DNA from: Stagnihabitans lacustris
GTDB taxonomy: Bacteria > Pseudomonadota > Alphaproteobacteria > Rhodobacterales > Rhodobacteraceae
Direction: 5' to 3'
Assembly (NCBI RefSeq): GCF_025950525.1
Contig: NZ_JAPDGS010000001.1
Coordinates: 929,681 to 993,680 of the forward strand
DNA length: 64,000 nucleotides
Made by a program: the position numbers and the translations under genes. Shown here one piece after another: positions 61,689-64,000 of this stretch; within the stretch, counting starts at the first letter, position 1, and every line of letters begins with the position of its first letter. Under the pieces are notes generated by a model. That model had not been told where the DNA came from. It did not search any database and saw only the letters and a program-made list of their open reading frames with translations.

Positions 61689-63446
61689 TCAGCTTGAAGG
61701 TGCTTCGTCAGCCCGACCGTCGCTATCCACGGATGCACGGCGCAGCCGGTAGACCCTCGGTCGTCCAGGGATGGAACGAGGGGCGCGTGCCGCGATGTTG
61801 CGCCCGTCGCCCGGTTCCAGTGCCCCCGCTGCGACAAGGTCGCGAGACACCGCTTGATGGTTGGGGCCGTGGATATCGACCCAGGTCTCGGGCAGGAAGT
61901 AGAGCCGCTCCCTGTCCCGCCAAGCTTTCGCAGGCTTGGCCGTGACCTGGCCCAACTCGGCCATGTCGTTTGCATGAGGCTCCACCCAAGCCCGCACTTT
62001 CTCAAGATGGGCGGTCGCCGCCAAGGTCGAACCGTCATCCCGTGCAGAGAGCCAGTCCTCGAATATCTCGACGAGGGCATCTTCTGCCTCTCCCACCTTC
62101 CAGCCCGTCAGACCGTGCCGCGTGGCAAGCTCGCCCGCCGCCGCCACATGGGCGCAGCGTTTCAGGGCGCGAAGGACCTGGCCGTCAGGTTCCACACCAA
62201 GGGTCTTGCGCATCCGGTCCGAGGCGCCCTTCGCCAGGGCAGTGATCCGGGCACGCGTGGCCTCGACATCAGCAAAGGCGGCCTCGACGAAAGCGGGGCC
62301 CGCCGTGCCGTGGAAACGCAGCCTCCGCCCCTTGATGAGGTCCGCAAAACCCGCCCCATCATCGGCCCCGTGAAGCGCATCGAAGGCCCCAAAGCGGTGC
62401 CCGTCAGCGGCGACTTCGATCAGCCGCACCGACTGTCCGGCCATGATCTCCACCCCGGCTTCGGCCAGTTTATGGGCGACGCCAAGCTCGCCGGTGGACA
62501 GGAAGGCCAGCGCCCAGGTCTCACCGGCCTTCAACCCGGCCTCAGCGGTCATGCGGCCCTTGCCCGCCCCATTCGACAGCGCATAGATCGCGCGGCCGAT
62601 CACCTTGGGCGAGGCCTCGCCGATCTCGTCCAGCACGAGGAGGGTCCCGCTATGGGCCGCTGCCAGCGCCTCGAGCCCATTGGCCGTGGCATTCCAGCTG
62701 CGGCGGAGGCGCGGACCTCCCCAGACCGAAGCCGCCACCTCGGCAATCGAAGACTTGCCCCGAGAGCTTGAGCCACCGAGGTGGAAGCCCCCGGCCATGT
62801 CCGGGTCGATCAGGCCCAGGACGGGGCCGAAGAAGGCTAGCGACACGGCCATGATCATCAGCGGATTGCCGGAACACAGGGCGCCGATCTGGTCGCGCCA
62901 CTCCTCCAGACTGCCGGCCGCTTCCATGTCACTGGCGGCAGAGGTCGCGGCAGCGTCGGCGATCAGACCCTGGGCCCCGATGACACGCCCGTTGGGCAGC
63001 ACGAAGCAGGGCTGTGGCGTCAGATGCACGCCGATCCGGTTGACGCGGGATTTCCGCGCATGGGGTCGCCAGGCCTGCAAGAGCCGCTGAAGCCGCTTGG
63101 CCGCCTCCGGGGCGTCTCCAAGCTGGTAACCCGCGTTCAACAGCCGCGACAGGACCTTGTTCCACCCCGTCGCGATGTCGCCGTCGAGGAGCGTGAGGCT
63201 GTGGCGCGCGCCATCGGGGTCGGTGAGCGTCACGACCTTGCCCCAGCCCTGTCCGGTGGCCTCCTTGAAGAGGGCCTCGACGATGAGCCATGAGCCGATG
63301 TGGTGCATCTTCCCATCGGAGGAGGTTTGCCACAGTCCGTCGGGGAAGAGGTCATAGCCGAGGGGCAGGCCGTCGGGGCGCAAAGTCGGCGCTTCTTCCT
63401 CGACCTCATGATATGCCGCGCGGGGCAGGGTGATCATCTGTCCCAT
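61689..63446 (-). CDS. DUF927-family P-loop ATPase of the island
   Basis: 585 residues. A DUF927 core has P-loop GGSSSRGKSS, Walker B-like LLVLDEIGEA, FLSTGELGV and an arginine-containing end. Such proteins accompany phage and island integration modules and resemble primase-helicases; a role in island replication is likely but unproven. The start is ATG 63446, four bases after the AlpA-like gene stop. The C-terminal 100 residues are helical. Confidence 0.85.
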   Translation of the reverse strand: MGQMITLPRAAYHEVEEEAPTLRPDGLPLGYDLFPDGLWQTSSDGKMHHIGSWLIVEALFKEATGQGWGKVVTLTDPDGARHSLTLLDGDIATGWNKVLSRLLNAGYQLGDAPEAAKRLQRLLQAWRPHARKSRVNRIGVHLTPQPCFVLPNGRVIGAQGLIADAAATSAASDMEAAGSLEEWRDQIGALCSGNPLMIMAVSLAFFGPVLGLIDPDMAGGFHLGGSSSRGKSSIAEVAASVWGGPRLRRSWNATANGLEALAAAHSGTLLVLDEIGEASPKVIGRAIYALSNGAGKGRMTAEAGLKAGETWALAFLSTGELGVAHKLAEAGVEIMAGQSVRLIEVAADGHRFGAFDALHGADDGAGFADLIKGRRLRFHGTAGPAFVEAAFADVEATRARITALAKGASDRMRKTLGVEPDGQVLRALKRCAHVAAAGELATRHGLTGWKVGEAEDALVEIFEDWLSARDDGSTLAATAHLEKVRAWVEPHANDMAELGQVTAKPAKAWRDRERLYFLPETWVDIHGPNHQAVSRDLVAAGALEPGDGRNIAARAPRSIPGRPRVYRLRRASVDSDGRADEAPSS

Positions 63447-63450
63447 GGCG

Positions 63451-63699
63451 TCAGGCCCGCGCTTGATCCGAGCCGAAGTCGATGTCCATCGGCAGGGTGC
63501 AGAGGGCCCAATCGAGACTTGCTTCATAGGCCTCTATATCGGAGAGCCGCCAGCGCGTGGTTCCTTTGCCGACGCGGACCCCTCGCGGGAACTTGCCGTC
63601 GCGGATCCAGCGCCGGATGGAGTCGGGGGAGACCGCAAAGCGGTCTGCGACCTCTTGCTCGGTCAGATAGGGGCGGGGAATGGGCGTGATGGCGTTCAT
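63451..63699 (-). CDS. AlpA-like regulator or excisionase
   Basis: 82 residues with a winged-helix MerR/AlpA motif (LTEQEVADRFAVSPDSIRRW, then IRDGKFPRGVRVGKGTTRWR). ATG 63699 has GGAGAT upstream. Proteins like this activate the integrase or act as directionality factors in P4-like islands. First gene of the right-end operon. Confidence 0.85.
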   Translation of the reverse strand: MNAITPIPRPYLTEQEVADRFAVSPDSIRRWIRDGKFPRGVRVGKGTTRWRLSDIEAYEASLDWALCTLPMDIDFGSDQARA

Positions 63700-63836
63700 G
63701 AAAATCTCCTGAAACGCCGCCTTGATGGCGACCTCAAGCTTATAGCTAGTTTGAGCTCCGAATGACGAAAAAGATGCATGAGCCCACATCGCTGCCCTTG
63801 AGGCTAGCGCAGCCGCGCGGGCCAAATGCCTGCGCC

Positions 63837-63858
63837 ATGTTGTCCAGATGTTGTCCAG
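63837..63858. repeat. Tandem 11-mers near the right end, probable integrase arm sites
   Basis: ATGTTGTCCAG occurs twice back to back, matching 35058-35079 near the left end in the same orientation. It lies about 70 bases inside the right attachment repeat. Confidence 0.65.
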
Positions 63859-63924
63859 ACTGGACGGCGTAGAAACAGCTTCCGCACGGGCCGGATATTT
63901 TGTTCAACGATTTCAACGGGAAGT

Positions 63925-63974
63925 AGTGGTGCCCAGAGCCGGAATCGAACCAGCGACACGCGGATTTTCAATCC
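63925..63974 (-). repeat. Right attachment site: 50-bp direct repeat, tRNA-Phe 3' fragment
   Basis: Identical to 34869-34918. The adjoining bases (63975 onward) do not complete the anticodon stem or any tRNA 5' half, so this is also a remnant. Sequence to the right should belong to another inserted element, with the intact tRNA-Phe beyond it. Confidence 0.9.
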
Positions 63975-64000
63975 CGAAGAATTTCCTTTGATTTCCAAAG

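Larger units (their letters stand above)
34869..63974. mobile_element. Genomic island integrated in tRNA-Phe, carrying Zorya and Z1/AIPR defence loci
   Basis: Bounded by identical 50-bp direct repeats that are the 3' part of a tRNA-Phe gene. A tyrosine integrase lies just inside the left edge, AlpA-like and DUF927 genes inside the right edge, and tandem 11-mers near both ends. Cargo is about 29 kb: type I Zorya, a methyltransferase/Vsr plus Z1/AIPR operon, HipBA and a serine recombinase. No conjugation or phage structural genes are seen, so it is an integrative element that would need help to transfer. Confidence 0.88.

Noticed and set aside
1..64000. CRISPR array
   Set aside because: No regularly spaced short repeats were found; the direct repeats seen occur in pairs only.

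Overview
The window is GC-rich alphaproteobacterial chromosome, most likely from the Rhodobacteraceae/Paracoccaceae. A complete Rhodobacter-type gene transfer agent (GTA) cluster, a protein with a VPLPA-CTERM-type tail, the fabF-mltG-GTA order and the extended ribosomal proteins S6 and L9 all point that way.

Positions 1-16 kb are mainly core chromosome. An RTX protein is cut by the left edge. Next come rpsF-rpsR-rplI, a PACE-type efflux protein, fabD, a small exported VPLPA-CTERM-type protein, fabG, acpP, a ureohydrolase, a second RTX protein, a TetR-MFP-RND drug-efflux operon, fabF and mltG. Fatty-acid synthesis genes recur (fabD, fabG, acpP, fabF) but do not form one operon.

Positions 17.2-31.2 kb hold the GTA cluster: all the structural genes g1-g15, including g3.5 and g10.1, in canonical order with many ATGA/TGATG overlaps. 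A perfect CtrA-type box (TTAA-N7-TTAA) and a strong hairpin lie upstream. A copy of an interspersed GC-rich hairpin repeat splits g2 from g3. A MerR-like regulator and a VIT/VWA protein follow, then about 1.1 kb without a convincing gene.

Positions 34.87-63.97 kb are an integrated genomic island bounded by 50-bp direct repeats of the 3' part of a tRNA-Phe gene. A tyrosine integrase lies just inside the left end and an AlpA-like regulator plus a DUF927 ATPase just inside the right end. Tandem 11-bp motifs, probably integrase arm sites, are found near both ends. Neither repeat carries the 5' half of the tRNA, so the intact gene should lie to the right of the window, which suggests islands in tandem. 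The cargo is anti-phage and stability functions. On the plus strand there is a complete type I Zorya operon (zorA-B-C-D). Convergent with it is a minus-strand operon of an ankyrin-sigma70 fusion, a GHKL/MutL-like ATPase, a Z1 ATPase, a PD-(D/E)XK protein and an AIPR protein, which resembles the described Mza class. A C5-cytosine methyltransferase and a divergent Vsr endonuclease adjoin it. To the right are two small genes with a CtrA-type box, a HipBA toxin-antitoxin pair with regularly spaced operator-like palindromes, an HTH regulator, and a serine recombinase with 22-bp direct repeats upstream.

The most unusual item is the primary-sigma-like protein with ankyrin repeats at the head of the Z1/AIPR operon. 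It could be a transcriptional sensor-activator of the defence locus or a sigma fold reused as an infection sensor. All identifications come from reading motifs and gene order; no database search was possible.
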